The notes: generated by a model from the sequence alone, not told the origin. A stretch of 64,000 bases of DNA from CBDBND01 sp965262665 (GCA_965262665.1 CBDHFR010000004.1:1674001-1738000), one strand, 5' to 3'; positions 52,813 through 62,625 are shown, numbered from the stretch's first letter. Translations and numbers: made by a program.

Positions 52813-53129
52813 TGACGCTGGGGCGGCGGCGGGCACACACGGTCCGCCGCGGCGCTTGGCGAGTAGCGTATTTGACAACGCGATGCACTGTTCGGCCCGG
52901 TACCTGCCACTAGAGAACTTTCACCACGCCCCCAATCAATAGGGCCGGAACCCCTCTATTAGGATCCCCGAGACGGCCCTCATGCACGCCGCTCCAAAGG
53001 GATGGGGTGCACCGACACAACGTCGAGACCACCGGAAACCGATTTTTGATTTTCCTATAGATTTAAATCTATGATGTACAAATACCGTGTGAGGCGTCGG
53101 CCACTCTGGCCGTGTTGCGAGCGCCTCGT
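52813..53129. other. Non-coding stretch between integrase relic and tRNA
   Basis: About 320 bases with no supportable gene on either strand. Its lower-complexity GC-rich start (GGGGCGGCGGCGGGC) is followed by AT-rich sequence near 53050-53090. Confidence 0.4.
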
Positions 53130-53222
53130 TGGAGACCAGAGTGGGACTTGAACCCACAACCGCTGTTTGGAGCGGTGCCGGGGGTTGCGAAGCCCGCGCA
53201 ATTGCCCTTGTGTCATCTGGTC
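53130..53222 (-). tRNA. Class II tRNA of uncertain identity
   Basis: On the minus strand the acceptor GACCAGA/TCTGGTC pairs perfectly and CCA is encoded (53130-53132). The T-arm GTGGG-TTCAAGT-CCCAC is perfect, and the long variable arm CCGCT/AGCGG is clear. The D-arm pairs poorly and the anticodon stem contains mismatches. The most plausible loop is TTCGCAA, giving anticodon CGC, which is not a Ser, Leu or Tyr anticodon expected for a class II tRNA. It could be a non-canonical or decayed tRNA. Confidence 0.65.
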
Positions 53223-53239
53223 AGTGGCTTAATAGTTAA

Positions 53240-53278
53240 AGCGGCAGCCTCAATCTCTAGAGGCTGCCGCTTTTTTTT
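53240..53278 (+). terminator. Strong Rho-independent terminator
   Basis: A 12-bp perfect stem AGCGGCAGCCTC/GAGGCTGCCGCT with an 8-base loop is followed by eight T. It is oriented for plus-strand transcription, although the nearest gene (tRNA) is on the minus strand. Confidence 0.85.
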
Positions 53279-53379
53279 GTCCACATTATATTGATTCGAA
53301 TCGACGTTAATCCGCTCTATCCACATGATTCACATTTTATCAACAAGTGTGATGTTCTTTCTTGTTGTGATATAATGCC

Positions 53380-53412
53380 AAAGCCCCTGGAAATGGGTTC
53401 CGAGGGCTTTTT
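53380..53412 (+). terminator. Probable terminator hairpin
   Basis: AAAGCCC (53380-53386) and GGGCTTT (53404-53410), with T continuing after, can form a stem-loop. TATAAT at 53371-53376 directly precedes it. It lies between the tRNA and the Wzz gene. Confidence 0.55.
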
Positions 53413-53515
53413 GACTAACCGCGAGCCTCGGCTGGCCACGCCTTGGCGTTGTCTCCATTAGGACAAATCTCAGGTCAGGTCAGGTCAAGCCGTCGCTTCC
53501 AGTGGAGCCCGGACA

Positions 53516-54535
53516 ATGGAAGACAAAGACGAAGTCACCCTCCAAGACATATGGCTGGTCATTCGTGAATACAAAACGGTTGCAACCGGCACGGTTGTCT
53601 TGTCGGTGATTGCGGGACTGGCATTTGTTCAACTTTCCCCATCGGTTTATGAATTCAAGACGGCTATTGAAATCGGCACACAGTTCCAGAATGATGAGAT
53701 CATTCCCATCGAACCGCCGATAACCGTGCTTGACAAATTAAAGGAAGGGTACATCCCCCAAGCCATTGCTGGTTTCGTCGAGCAGAACCCAAGTGGTCCA
53801 AGCAAGTATGCCGTCGCGACTTCAGGTTCTGAGGACAGCCAGGTCATCGGGCTATTAACGGAAGCGCGGCTGGAACATCAGGATATTGTCTCCCAACTGC
53901 ACGAGAGCATCACTCAGAGGATTATTTCAGACCATGACAGGACGATAAATTCAATAAGAGCCGATGCCCAGACTTCTCTGGCACGATCTGAACAAGTGCT
54001 CGGCCAATTGGTTTCCGAAGAGCAGTTTTTCACTGAATACCTGGCCGATCTGGATAGCACATTGACCCAGCTCGATACCTACACTGAAGACTTGAGAGGG
54101 AATGTTTCGTCGGCAGAAAAAGATATGGAAACGGCAGAAAACGAGGACTCAACCGAACGTCTTTTGCTGCAAAACCAGATCGGCGAGTGGCGTGCCATAT
54201 TGGTCGGTATCGAGAATGCAGCCAAAGTCAATATATTCGCAACCAGATCGGAAACGGAGGTCAAGCTCGATAATATAGCCAAGGAAAAGGCGGTCGCTCA
54301 GGACGACATAGAGTACAGGAAAATCTACCTTGAAAATATCAAGGCTACCCGTGTTCTTGGCGTTGGGACCGTCAGGTCGCTAACTCCTGTCTTCCCTGAT
54401 AAACCAATGAACATGGCGACCGCTGTCCTCCTGGGATTGATCCTGGCGTGTGTCGTTCCATTGGTGCTCAATTTCCTACGGAAAGCGGAGAAGGCACGAC
54501 ATGAGCGACCCATTCAAGTATCTGGACCTGCCTAA
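53516..54535 (+). CDS. Wzz-type polysaccharide chain-length determinant
   Basis: A 339-residue inner-membrane protein with one transmembrane helix near each end (about 21-43, VATGTVVLSVIAGLAFVQL; about 300-320, MATAVLLGLILACVVPLVL) and a large periplasmic coiled-coil domain between. This is the polysaccharide co-polymerase layout. The motif LTPVFPDKPMNMA just before the second helix is the Pro-rich signature of Wzz. No other polysaccharide genes are seen nearby, so its pathway is not shown here. A repeated AGGTC stretch (53471-53486) lies just upstream. A strong terminator follows. Confidence 0.85.
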   Translation: MEDKDEVTLQDIWLVIREYKTVATGTVVLSVIAGLAFVQLSPSVYEFKTAIEIGTQFQNDEIIPIEPPITVLDKLKEGYIPQAIAGFVEQNPSGPSKYAVATSGSEDSQVIGLLTEARLEHQDIVSQLHESITQRIISDHDRTINSIRADAQTSLARSEQVLGQLVSEEQFFTEYLADLDSTLTQLDTYTEDLRGNVSSAEKDMETAENEDSTERLLLQNQIGEWRAILVGIENAAKVNIFATRSETEVKLDNIAKEKAVAQDDIEYRKIYLENIKATRVLGVGTVRSLTPVFPDKPMNMATAVLLGLILACVVPLVLNFLRKAEKARHERPIQVSGPA

Positions 54536-54605
54536 TGCCTGACATCCCAACGCGCCGAGATTATAGAGCAGATCAAGCACTGTCTCTCATTTGGCTAATA
54601 CTCGA

Positions 54606-54640
54606 CCCCGCCTGACCCACTCAGGCGGGGTTTGTGTTTT
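54606..54640 (+). terminator. Rho-independent terminator after Wzz gene
   Basis: A 10-bp perfect stem CCCCGCCTGA/TCAGGCGGGG with a 5-base loop, followed by TTTGTGTTTT. Confidence 0.92.
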
Positions 54641-55196
54641 ATGTTGTAAAGTAGAGGTCTTAGGGCCTGTCCCTTTCGAAAACCTCATCCACAATTGGAT
54701 GGTTTGTATTATGAAGATTTGCATTATGAAGATAAGTGGATAAGCGGACGAGTAGCCGCGCTCATCCGAGGTCATTTGAACAAAGCATCAGTCACTCGGT
54801 CCTTCAAGCCCAAGTTCCGGCGACTTGCCAAAGTCCGTGGATTAACCGGACGCCAAGGCACGTTTGAGCCATTTCGACTCTCCTTACCAGACAAAACGGC
54901 GCATTCGGGAGCCAGCTTCCTTCCGTATCGGCAGGCCATTTGTCGTTTGTTTCGCAGTGCTGCGCACTCCTGCGCACGTTTGTCGTTAGGTGATTGATAT
55001 TGCTAGATAATTTGAGTTGCAGCTTACATATGTTCTTAATATGTTCAGGCCCATGAAACAGCCCTGTAGACCAGCCGGCGGGGTATCTGTGGATGGTCAA
55101 GGCGACCTGAATGGCTTCCGTTCAGCGGTGAACGCTGCACCAATTGACGCCTGGCTCGGTGATGAAGGGCAGCCGCAAAGCTGCCGATCATCGGAC
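54641..55196. other. Region without a supportable gene
   Basis: About 550 bases. It contains one copy of the dispersed CTGTCCCTTTCGAAAAC motif (54667-54691) and a duplicated ATTATGAAGAT word (about 54708-54731). No frame looks coding. Confidence 0.4.
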
Positions 55197-55592
55197 TCAC
55201 CATGGAAGGGATTGGTTGTGGTTGTGGAAATAATTGTCGTCATGCCATTGCCGATCTTCCCAATCCCGCATCCACGCATATCTGCCTGTTCGGGTATCCC
55301 AGTCAAGGCGCTCGTCCCGATTATCGGGGAACTCATAACAACTGAACGCAGACCAGTCGCGGTTTCGCAAGCCACGCCAAAGTGCGGCGGACAGGCTCGC
55401 GATAGCCGTCCAGGCGATAGCAGCCATCCACAGCGGACCGGTATGATCCGCTCCCACACCGAAGGCGACAGAAGCAGCGGTATGGAGAACGGCAAGCCCG
55501 AGCCCGGCAAGCACGAAAATGCGCTCATTCGGGGTGGGGTTATTTGGACCGTGCCGGGTCCGGCTGGGACTGTGTTCGACTTTAGGTGTCAT
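55197..55592 (-). CDS. Small membrane protein, hypothetical
   Basis: A 131-residue protein with two predicted membrane helices (IFVLAGLGLAVLHTAASVAF and LWMAAIAWTAIASLSAALW) and a C-terminal soluble part rich in Asp, Trp and His (WMRDWEDRQWHDDNYFHNHN). I recognise no family. It stands beside a coupling-protein remnant of a conjugative element, so it may be a transfer-region gene. Confidence 0.5.
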   Translation of the reverse strand: MTPKVEHSPSRTRHGPNNPTPNERIFVLAGLGLAVLHTAASVAFGVGADHTGPLWMAAIAWTAIASLSAALWRGLRNRDWSAFSCYEFPDNRDERLDWDTRTGRYAWMRDWEDRQWHDDNYFHNHNQSLPW

Positions 55593-55820
55593 CTTTGGGC
55601 CCTCCCTTGGAGAAAGACTGGCTTTAGGAATGGCGCAGGGCCGTTCCCCGCCCTCCTATCCTTTGCCCTGATCCCCGCCGGCCTCCACCTCATTGTGGCT
55701 CGGATATCCCAACTTGCGCCTGGAACGCACCGGGCGGTGTCTCACTGAGTCACGGTTGGAGACCCATGCATGAAAACCAATAGGGAATATGGAGTCCGGG
55801 GCAGCGAAGACTCTTTATAG

Positions 55821-56430
55821 GACCCTGGCCTTTACTGGCGGATCGTCCGCTATGTGCTGGCCGGCCTGGTGGCGGCGATGCTCATTGTGCCCGCTGTCTC
55901 ACTGTGGCGTGAAACCACGGCCCACGAATGGCGCGTCCTCGGCCTCGGCACGCTCGCCCGGATCAAGCTCTTTGTCGGCTTCTCGGCGGGTTCGGATCAG
56001 GTCTATGAGTGGAACGAAGGGCAGATCCGGCCCATGCCGCTCGCCGTGGTCGCCGGCGACCCGATGATCGACTGGACCCGCGCACGCTTCCTCCACATCG
56101 CCGGTGCAAACGCATTGCTCGGCCTCCGGATCGGCGTGGGTGGGGCGGCGCTCGGCCTCTCTTTGCTTGCCTTCTCGCTGTGGCGCAAGGAACGGCCGGC
56201 CCTGCTCCAACACTCGGAGACCAAAGCTTCCAAGCAACTGCGCCGCTTCTTTGAAAGACCGCCGGGATGGTTTGCGAACCTGCCCTTTCCTGGAATGCGG
56301 CGGCAAGCCTGCCGGATTGGCGGCGTGTCATATCCCGAAGGCGCCGAAACCCGCCACACCATCGTCTCGGGGGCAACGGGATCGGGCCGGGCGGAGTTGA
56401 TCTCGGACCTCATCGGTCAAGGCAACGGCA
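55821..56430 (+). pseudogene. Conjugative coupling protein (TraD/VirD4 type) N-terminal fragment
   Basis: Reading from about 55821 gives DPGLYWRIVRYVLAGLVAAM with a first membrane helix. A second helix lies near 105-125. Then GVSYPEGAETRHTIVSGATG runs into SGRAELISDLIGQ, where the Walker A Lys-Thr is replaced by Arg-Ala. Similarity ends near 56430. The ATPase domain is missing. An in-frame stop lies just upstream. This is a relic of a conjugative system. Confidence 0.7.
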
Positions 56431-56598
56431 TCTGGGGCCTCTGGGCCCGGCGGCGCCGGAGGCCGGGGCTTCGTCGGTCCTCTCCCTGCGTCCGCACGAC
56501 TCGCTCTCACCGCCGCGCCGCGCCTTCCGGCCCCCGTGGCTCACCTGCGCGCGAGTAAAACACGGAGCAGTGCCCAAAGATCGTATAAGATCAGCAAA

Positions 56599-57492
56599 TT
56601 AGAAAGTGTACATAGCGCCCATACCGACAACCGCTTGGAAATCATTTCCGTTCTGTCGAACAAATGGCGCATTGCGTGACTGTTCCATAAGCAACCCACC
56701 ATGGACACGACCGAGGATTTGCCAGTTTTCGTCAACCTGATAGACGGCTGTCAGGCGCATGGTGATGTCCTCTAAACCGGCCTTGGGTTCATAGAACGCA
56801 AGACCAGAAACAGCGGTCGACGCTGCGGAGACACCGTAGAACTTGCTCATATAGGTGCGGTTTTTCCATTCCACCGTAACTTCCGGGACCAAGTGAACAG
56901 GTCCAACAGGTACAGCAGAACCCACCGTAGCGGATAGGCCTATACCGCCGTGGCCACCAGACACCTCTTTCCGTGCACGAATGCGAAAGGCTACCAGTTC
57001 TGCTAATCGCCCTTCAAAGGTCGCCCCAATGTCAAGTCCAGATGCCACATTGGGCAGCAGGTACGCCTGGCTGACCGGGTCAGGATTCCGGCCAGGTGCT
57101 ATACCCGTCTGGGCCAAGAGACGGCAGCAGTCCGTGTCCCAGACCTTGACACGTAACCCCAAGGGATCTAGCCAGAAATCGTTCTTGTAGCGAACCTGTA
57201 GCAGGGGCAAAAGCCGGGTCTTGTAATCGGCAGAGCCAGAATAGTCAGGCACACGGCCGACCGCTCCGCCCATTCGTACCCGCCAAGCTTCAAGATCGAA
57301 ATCACGTAACTCGGAGAAGTAATCACTCAAGCCCTCAAGAGCGGATTCAATACCCTCCCAGTTCTGAGCCTGTGCCGTCGACGGCAAAGCCAGCAAAAAA
57401 CCCACAAGCACCAAATGCGTGGCAATTATCGGTTTACTGAAATACCGGAATCGAAAGACGCCAGGGTCAGAATGAAGCAACCTTAGAATCAC
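56599..57492 (-). CDS. MipA/OmpV-family outer membrane protein
   Basis: A 297-residue protein with a signal peptide (about residues 23-43, ending STAQAQ) and a beta-barrel pattern ending in an aromatic residue (GMGAMYTF). Family features are the GGAVGRVPDYSGSADYKTRL block near the mature N-terminus and repeated amphipathic strands. MipA/OmpV proteins scaffold murein enzymes or act as porins. The first 20 residues before KPIIATHL may not be translated; an internal start is possible. The upstream region (57493-57752) is shared with the divergent protease gene and holds two copies of the dispersed repeat motif. Confidence 0.82.
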   Translation of the reverse strand: MILRLLHSDPGVFRFRYFSKPIIATHLVLVGFLLALPSTAQAQNWEGIESALEGLSDYFSELRDFDLEAWRVRMGGAVGRVPDYSGSADYKTRLLPLLQVRYKNDFWLDPLGLRVKVWDTDCCRLLAQTGIAPGRNPDPVSQAYLLPNVASGLDIGATFEGRLAELVAFRIRARKEVSGGHGGIGLSATVGSAVPVGPVHLVPEVTVEWKNRTYMSKFYGVSAASTAVSGLAFYEPKAGLEDITMRLTAVYQVDENWQILGRVHGGLLMEQSRNAPFVRQNGNDFQAVVGMGAMYTF

Positions 57493-57511
57493 GTATATTA
57501 CTTTCTTTACA

Positions 57512-57705
57512 CTATCCCTTCCGAAAACCGTTTCCGCCGATGTGCATAATTACAAGGGCCTAGATTATGGATACGGTTCAGGTAAGATAAATGGGTGTCT
57601 TGTAACCTGAATCTACTGTCCTTCCCGAAAATCTTATTCGCCGATCCTGTTGATGCAAACCGTCAGGGTGTGGATATGGCGTCGGAGGGGGCATGGGTAA
57701 ATTCC
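57512..57705. repeat. Two copies of a dispersed motif in the divergent promoter region
   Basis: Copy one (57512-57540, ATCCCTTCCGAAAACCGTTT) and copy two (57616-57705, CTGTCCTTCCCGAAAATCTT) share the core seen also at 54667, 61034 and 61667, all in the same orientation. Copy two matches 61667-61754 over about 90 bases, including GATGCAAACCGT and TGGAT. Confidence 0.75.
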
Positions 57706-57752
57706 TGAAGTAAGAATCAGAACCATCATTCTTTCAAGGTAGAAACATAAAA

Positions 57753-60700
57753 ATGCAAACTCGCAAAGTAAGAACTAGGTTTTGCCGCGCACTCGCCACA
57801 GCTTGTACCGTCTTCACAATATGCGTCCAGACGGTTTCTGCACAGGAACGCGCACCCAATCCACAAGCAGATTTCGGCCAGTACGACTGCGATATACAGC
57901 GCGACCATGAAACCCGCCATGTTGGACAGCACCTTCAGGGTCAGTACGTGGAATGGCTTGAGAGCTACGGGCCGGGAGAGAATGTCCGCAATGTTTTTTG
58001 TGTCACAATCCTACTTCTCGGTACCAGTGCCCTAAGCCGGGAAGACGCAGAAAACCACTATCTGGCCTCGTCCGGCATATCAACAAGAGAAAGACCTCAA
58101 GCTGAAACGTTCCAAACAGGCATCGGCCGGATAATCGAAAACCCGGTTATTGTCCCCGAGGTTCCCTTGGGAAAGGTGAGGAGTCCGGACACGGAGCGTG
58201 AACGCGAGCGGTCATCAGGCTTAACAGAGCAGAATGGGATGTCCCTGCCCGATATCCCTGCCCCACCTGAAGAATTCGAGTTGCATTCCGGAACTGTGAT
58301 GCAGGGGCGCTTATTGGAAATTGATCCTACCGGCACTTCTGATCAGTTGTATCTTCCGGGGCTGGAGCAACCCGCTCCAGAGCCAGCGCCTTTAGAAAAC
58401 GATGAGAGCGCACCACTTCAAAATCATTCTGGATCAACAGCGATAGAACGTCCGTTGGTTGATGATGTCGATGACAGGGAGCGCGTGACCGATACAAGCT
58501 CCTTTCCCTGGAATGTTATTTCCATACTTTATGTCGGGTTTGAAGATGGGACATACGGTAGATGCACCGGAACCCTTATCAGCCCCTATGCGATCCTGAC
58601 CGCGGCGCATTGTGTGCACAACCAGGACTGGGGAGGTTATGCACAAAGTATGTCGGCGGCGCCGGGACAAGGTCAGCCCTCTTTCTCTGGACCGGTACAC
58701 CAACCTTACGGCGAGGAGTTTGCCCGGTTTGCCGTCGTTCCCGGGCACTGGAAGCGCATTTCCAGTGGAAACAGCCACCCAACCCGGGAATTCAAGTCCG
58801 ACTATGCCGTGATTTTATTTGATGAAAGTTGGGACTTCACCAACACGTTCATGCCTGTTGTGTTTGACGACACGGGAGAAGAGGTCACCAACGCTGGATA
58901 TCCAGCCGAGGTCCAAGGCAACTCCAACAATCTAGGAATGTGGCGTCATTCAGGCACCGAGATAGAGGGATCCATTTCTGATTATAGGGAATACCAGGTC
59001 CGCGCGTTTACGATCGACTCATCTGGTGGAAACTCAGGCGGGCCTTTTTTTGTCTCGGACGGCACCAACAGAGAACTGACAGGGATTCTTTCATTCGGAA
59101 GTGATGACGAGGAAAGAGCCGGTGGTCCCTGGATGGGTGGTGACAATGAGGGCACCATCAGATCATGGATCAACTGGACACCCCGTAGTTCATTGCCACT
59201 TGCGGACAAAGCCGCTACGCACATACCCCTTGTTTTTGGGACAGAGAGTAACGAAACCCAGTCCTTCTTGAGGTTTTACAATGCTTCGGAATCGTCCGGC
59301 GAAGTTAGAGTCACTTTGTCCAATAGGCTCACTGGTGAAATTCTTGACACGTGGCGAAGCCCCACAATAGAGCCAGACGCTTCCCAGCAATTTGACATTG
59401 CCCGTATCGAAGAAGAAACCTCCATTGAACCGGAATCAGTATACGCAGTTGGGGTGGAATCTGAATTCACCGGTTACGTCCAGCACGTCATATGGAATCA
59501 GCTAGGGGTTTCCCTTACCAACCTCACTGCATGCGAAGCAGGACTCTCAAACGATGTAATCACCATTACCAATTTCCATTCTTCGCTTCTGTCGGACGGC
59601 TACGAAAGTTATCTCTACTTTCACAACGTGAGCGATGAATCGGCAGATATCATTATAGACTTTCGTGATGCTGCAACGGGCGATTGGATAGGCGGGATAC
59701 GTTGGTCAGATGTGCCCCCTGGCGTTGTATGGAGTTATTCAACGACCCAGCTTGAAAGCTCACTTAATGAGTTTTACGACCACGAGCCCTCAGACGAGCA
59801 GTACCACTACAACTTACGAATAAGAAACGACTTTCCCGGCTATTTGCACCATGTAGTCCATAACTCAGAAGCGGGACTGTTCACCAACATGAGCGCAAAG
59901 TGCAGCCTGCGCGCTACGGACACTCCCGCCCAGGATTTTCCGGATTTGGTGGTTCAATCCGTCTCGGTCAGTGACAACGAGCCTGATGCCGATGCGTCAT
60001 TTACGCTCAGCGCGACAGTCCGAAACCAGGGCAGCGGCGGGTCTGCCGCCACGACCTTGCGTTACTACCGTTCGTCAAATGCGACAATTTCTTCAGCGGA
60101 CACAGAAGTCGGCACCGACGCGGTGGGCGGTCTTGCGGCTTCGGGCTCCAGCAGAGACTCAATCCGCTTGAACGCACCAGAAACGGCGGGCACATACTAC
60201 TACGGGGCTTGTGTCGACGCTGTGTCCGAAGAGTCTGATACCGGCAACAACTGCTCCGATGCCGTAAGCGTCACCGTCCGCCCTGTGAGTACTGGTGGAC
60301 GCTATGGAGCTTTCACTTATGACTTCCCTAGCTGTGCGGGCCTCGCTGCTGGAATCGCCGTTAACCATCGCAATGAGCAAGAGGCACTGGATGCGGCAAT
60401 TCAGGACTGCCAAAGCGACGGCGGTAGCGCGACCGAGTGCAGAGCGAACACTCGGTCATTCGAAGCATGTGGCGCCTTGGCTTATGGGACCTCCGCTGAT
60501 TCCTGCAAAATCTACTACCGTTGGCAAAATTCCCCTTCCACACTTAGCGCTATTGAGTCTCAGGTACTTTCCAATTGCCGGTCGGACGGAAGAACTGGAT
60601 GTAGAATCTGGACAAATGGAAGCGCAAAGCGCATTGCCGCCTGCAATTCACAAAGCAACAACAGCACTGCATCTGCCGAGCGAGCCGGGGAGTCACAAGC

Positions 60701-60773
60701 TGGCCGAGGTGCAGTCGAAGCGGCACAGTCCGGGACTAACTTGTTGACTGTTAAGAAGAAGGCGGATTTTTAG
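57753..60773 (+). CDS. Secreted trypsin-like protease with CARDB and DUF4189 domains
   Basis: A 1006-residue exported protein. A signal peptide (residues 1-30, ending VSA) is followed by a disordered acidic linker (about 120-245). The S1 protease domain (about 250-475) has the complete triad His286 (LTAAHCV), Asp350 (KSDYAVILF) and Ser428 (GNSGGPFF). Beta-rich repeats lie at about 485-725. A CARDB adhesion-type domain (about 727-845, FPDLVVQSVSVSDNEP) and a C-terminal DUF4189 domain (about 850-970, AIAVNH...EALDAAIQDC) follow. Likely secreted or surface-bound. It is divergent from MipA/OmpV. The domain combination suggests adhesion-targeted proteolysis, but substrates are unknown. Confidence 0.85.
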   Translation: MQTRKVRTRFCRALATACTVFTICVQTVSAQERAPNPQADFGQYDCDIQRDHETRHVGQHLQGQYVEWLESYGPGENVRNVFCVTILLLGTSALSREDAENHYLASSGISTRERPQAETFQTGIGRIIENPVIVPEVPLGKVRSPDTERERERSSGLTEQNGMSLPDIPAPPEEFELHSGTVMQGRLLEIDPTGTSDQLYLPGLEQPAPEPAPLENDESAPLQNHSGSTAIERPLVDDVDDRERVTDTSSFPWNVISILYVGFEDGTYGRCTGTLISPYAILTAAHCVHNQDWGGYAQSMSAAPGQGQPSFSGPVHQPYGEEFARFAVVPGHWKRISSGNSHPTREFKSDYAVILFDESWDFTNTFMPVVFDDTGEEVTNAGYPAEVQGNSNNLGMWRHSGTEIEGSISDYREYQVRAFTIDSSGGNSGGPFFVSDGTNRELTGILSFGSDDEERAGGPWMGGDNEGTIRSWINWTPRSSLPLADKAATHIPLVFGTESNETQSFLRFYNASESSGEVRVTLSNRLTGEILDTWRSPTIEPDASQQFDIARIEEETSIEPESVYAVGVESEFTGYVQHVIWNQLGVSLTNLTACEAGLSNDVITITNFHSSLLSDGYESYLYFHNVSDESADIIIDFRDAATGDWIGGIRWSDVPPGVVWSYSTTQLESSLNEFYDHEPSDEQYHYNLRIRNDFPGYLHHVVHNSEAGLFTNMSAKCSLRATDTPAQDFPDLVVQSVSVSDNEPDADASFTLSATVRNQGSGGSAATTLRYYRSSNATISSADTEVGTDAVGGLAASGSSRDSIRLNAPETAGTYYYGACVDAVSEESDTGNNCSDAVSVTVRPVSTGGRYGAFTYDFPSCAGLAAGIAVNHRNEQEALDAAIQDCQSDGGSATECRANTRSFEACGALAYGTSADSCKIYYRWQNSPSTLSAIESQVLSNCRSDGRTGCRIWTNGSAKRIAACNSQSNNSTASAERAGESQAGRGAVEAAQSGTNLLTVKKKADF

Positions 60774-61185
60774 AGATCAATGGACTGATTGCGTCAGGTT
60801 TGCCCGCATGATTTGAAAGAAGAGTATCATTGGGTTGCAACTGACGGAGGTTGCCAGGGCAGAAACTGTCAGCTGTTTAGCGAAGCGCCTGAAAAGAATG
60901 TAAAGAATGTGCATGGCCGTTGACACATGGCATTGGCAAGCTGCGGCGCATCTCTAAAAGACCTAACCAGATGCAACGATATATCGTAAGCAGGCTTTCC
61001 AGAGTAGATCAGCTTGAGCCACACATTAAGGTCCTGTTCTTTCCGAAAGTCTTATGCGCTTGAAATGGATATGAGTGTAGCGACAACTCTTTTTGGTTAA
61101 GATTTTCTGAAAGGATGCCCGCGTTAATTTCAATCAAGACCGAGCCGCCGCTCTGTTTGGGTGGTGTTATACCAACGAGCACAGG
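60774..61185. other. Intergenic region with one repeat copy
   Basis: About 410 bases with no supportable gene. It contains a motif copy at 61034-61059 (CTGTTCTTTCCGAAAGTCTT). Confidence 0.4.
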
Positions 61186-61668
61186 CTATGACCGATGTGC
61201 CCACTGTCGCATTCCGATGGTTCGGATGTGCCATGGGCGTTCGGTTAGTTTGTTCCAGGCCTCGCAACAGTGGGCGAGAATATCGCCATAGGTCTTGAAG
61301 ACGCGGTTTGAGAGCCAGTTGTCTCGGATGAATTGCCACATGTTTTCGACCGGGTTCAGTTCTGGCGCCCTTGGTGGCAACTTCATCAGCGTGATGCTGC
61401 CGGGCACGTTGAGTTTCGGTGTTGTGTGCCAACCAGCCTGATCGAGCAGGACCACAGCGTGGGCGCCGGGATCGACTTCAGTGCTGATGAGCTTGAGATG
61501 CTCGTTCATGGCATGGGTATCGGCGTATGGCATGACCAACCCGGCTCCCTTGCCCTTGGCCGGGCAGATCGCGCCGAAAATGTACGCCCATTTTGTGCGC
61601 TGATCTTTTGGCGCAGAGGGGTGTGACCCGCGCTTCGCCCAACGCCGTGTGATCTTATTCTTCTGGCT
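61186..61668 (-). pseudogene. IS630-family transposase C-terminal fragment
   Basis: The minus strand reads QKNKITRRWAKRGSHPSAPK, AYIFGAICPAKGKG, VVLLDQAGWHTT with the second catalytic Asp, and PELNPVENMWQFIRD with the Glu. It stops at 61186. Sequence upstream of about 61668 (the first Asp and the N-terminus) is replaced by the dispersed repeat that starts at 61667. Confidence 0.8.
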
Positions 61669-61754
61669 GTCCCTTTCGAAAACCATATCCGCCGATATTG
61701 ATGATGCAAACCGTGTAGCCATGGATGAGGTATTCGAAGGGCATAGGTGACTCC
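61667..61754. repeat. Long copy of dispersed repeat
   Basis: An 88-base stretch aligned to 57616-57705: shared CTGTCC, CGAAAA, ATCCGCCGAT-like core, TGATGCAAACCGT, TGGAT and a GGGCAT-GGT end. It cuts the IS630 fragment at 61668. Confidence 0.75.
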
Positions 61755-62625
61755 ACGTCGCGAGGGGATGGCTCAGGACGACTGCCTCAGTCATTTGGGG
61801 AGCTTGCCTATCTCAGAAACCGCTCGCCTCCAGGGCATAGCCGAATTCAGACCCCACGTGCGCAATCGATAGTCTGGCGGGAACGCTGTGTTGCAATGGT
61901 GTTGATTGTTTGTACGATCAAACCTGCGGTGGCTTTGATGTTTCTTAAGCCGCTGTAAAAACTAGTCTTTTTAGAGGCGAATTGTAGGAAATCCCCTAGA
62001 CGGGCAAGCCCGCAACCACCTTTACCGAACTTTTCTGGAATTGAGAAAATCCGCAGAATTTGTGGGATACACCGAGCCGATACCATCTTAAATTGCTGTT
62101 GGTGGCAGTAGGTATTCCAAGGTTGGGATAAGAGAAATTGCACGCGTGTTACTTGGCTTGAGTCGTGGACGCCGATCGGCAAACCAACCCATGGAAATCC
62201 CTTGATTATGAGGGCTCAAGCTCAAGGTTTCGCGCCGACGAGCATTCAAGCGCCCGCAGAATCAGAATCGACGCCTTTTAGAGGCAGTGTCAGACCTAAC
62301 CTTGGACAGCTGATACTTGCAAACTCTGCACCGGGAAACGTCTCAGCCCCTCGCGTCGTCGCCTGTGCATGGACCCTGCATCCGTCTGAGACGGGGTGCC
62401 GTGATCAGATCCGGTCGTATTATTTCGTGTATCATCAAAGCACATGGGCCCATAGTGCATTGGGAATCGACCACAGACACCCGAAACCATCGTCTCGTTG
62501 CCGGAAAAGCTGGCCCTGAACCAGCATTCGACTCAGACCCACCAAAATGGGCCGGTCGGCCATCCACGGAGATGTAAGGTGAGGAACTGGACCTGCACCG
62601 CAAAAGTGGAGAGTTACCTTCTCAC
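61755..62625. other. Long stretch without a recognised gene
   Basis: About 870 bases. A 111-residue minus-strand frame (61847-62182) and shorter overlapping frames exist, but none resembles a known family or has a convincing ribosome-binding site. I treat it as non-coding or decayed. Confidence 0.4.

Noticed and set aside
61847..62182. 111-residue minus-strand frame
   Set aside because: No ribosome-binding site, no recognisable domain and it lies in a region of IS debris; too weak to call a gene.
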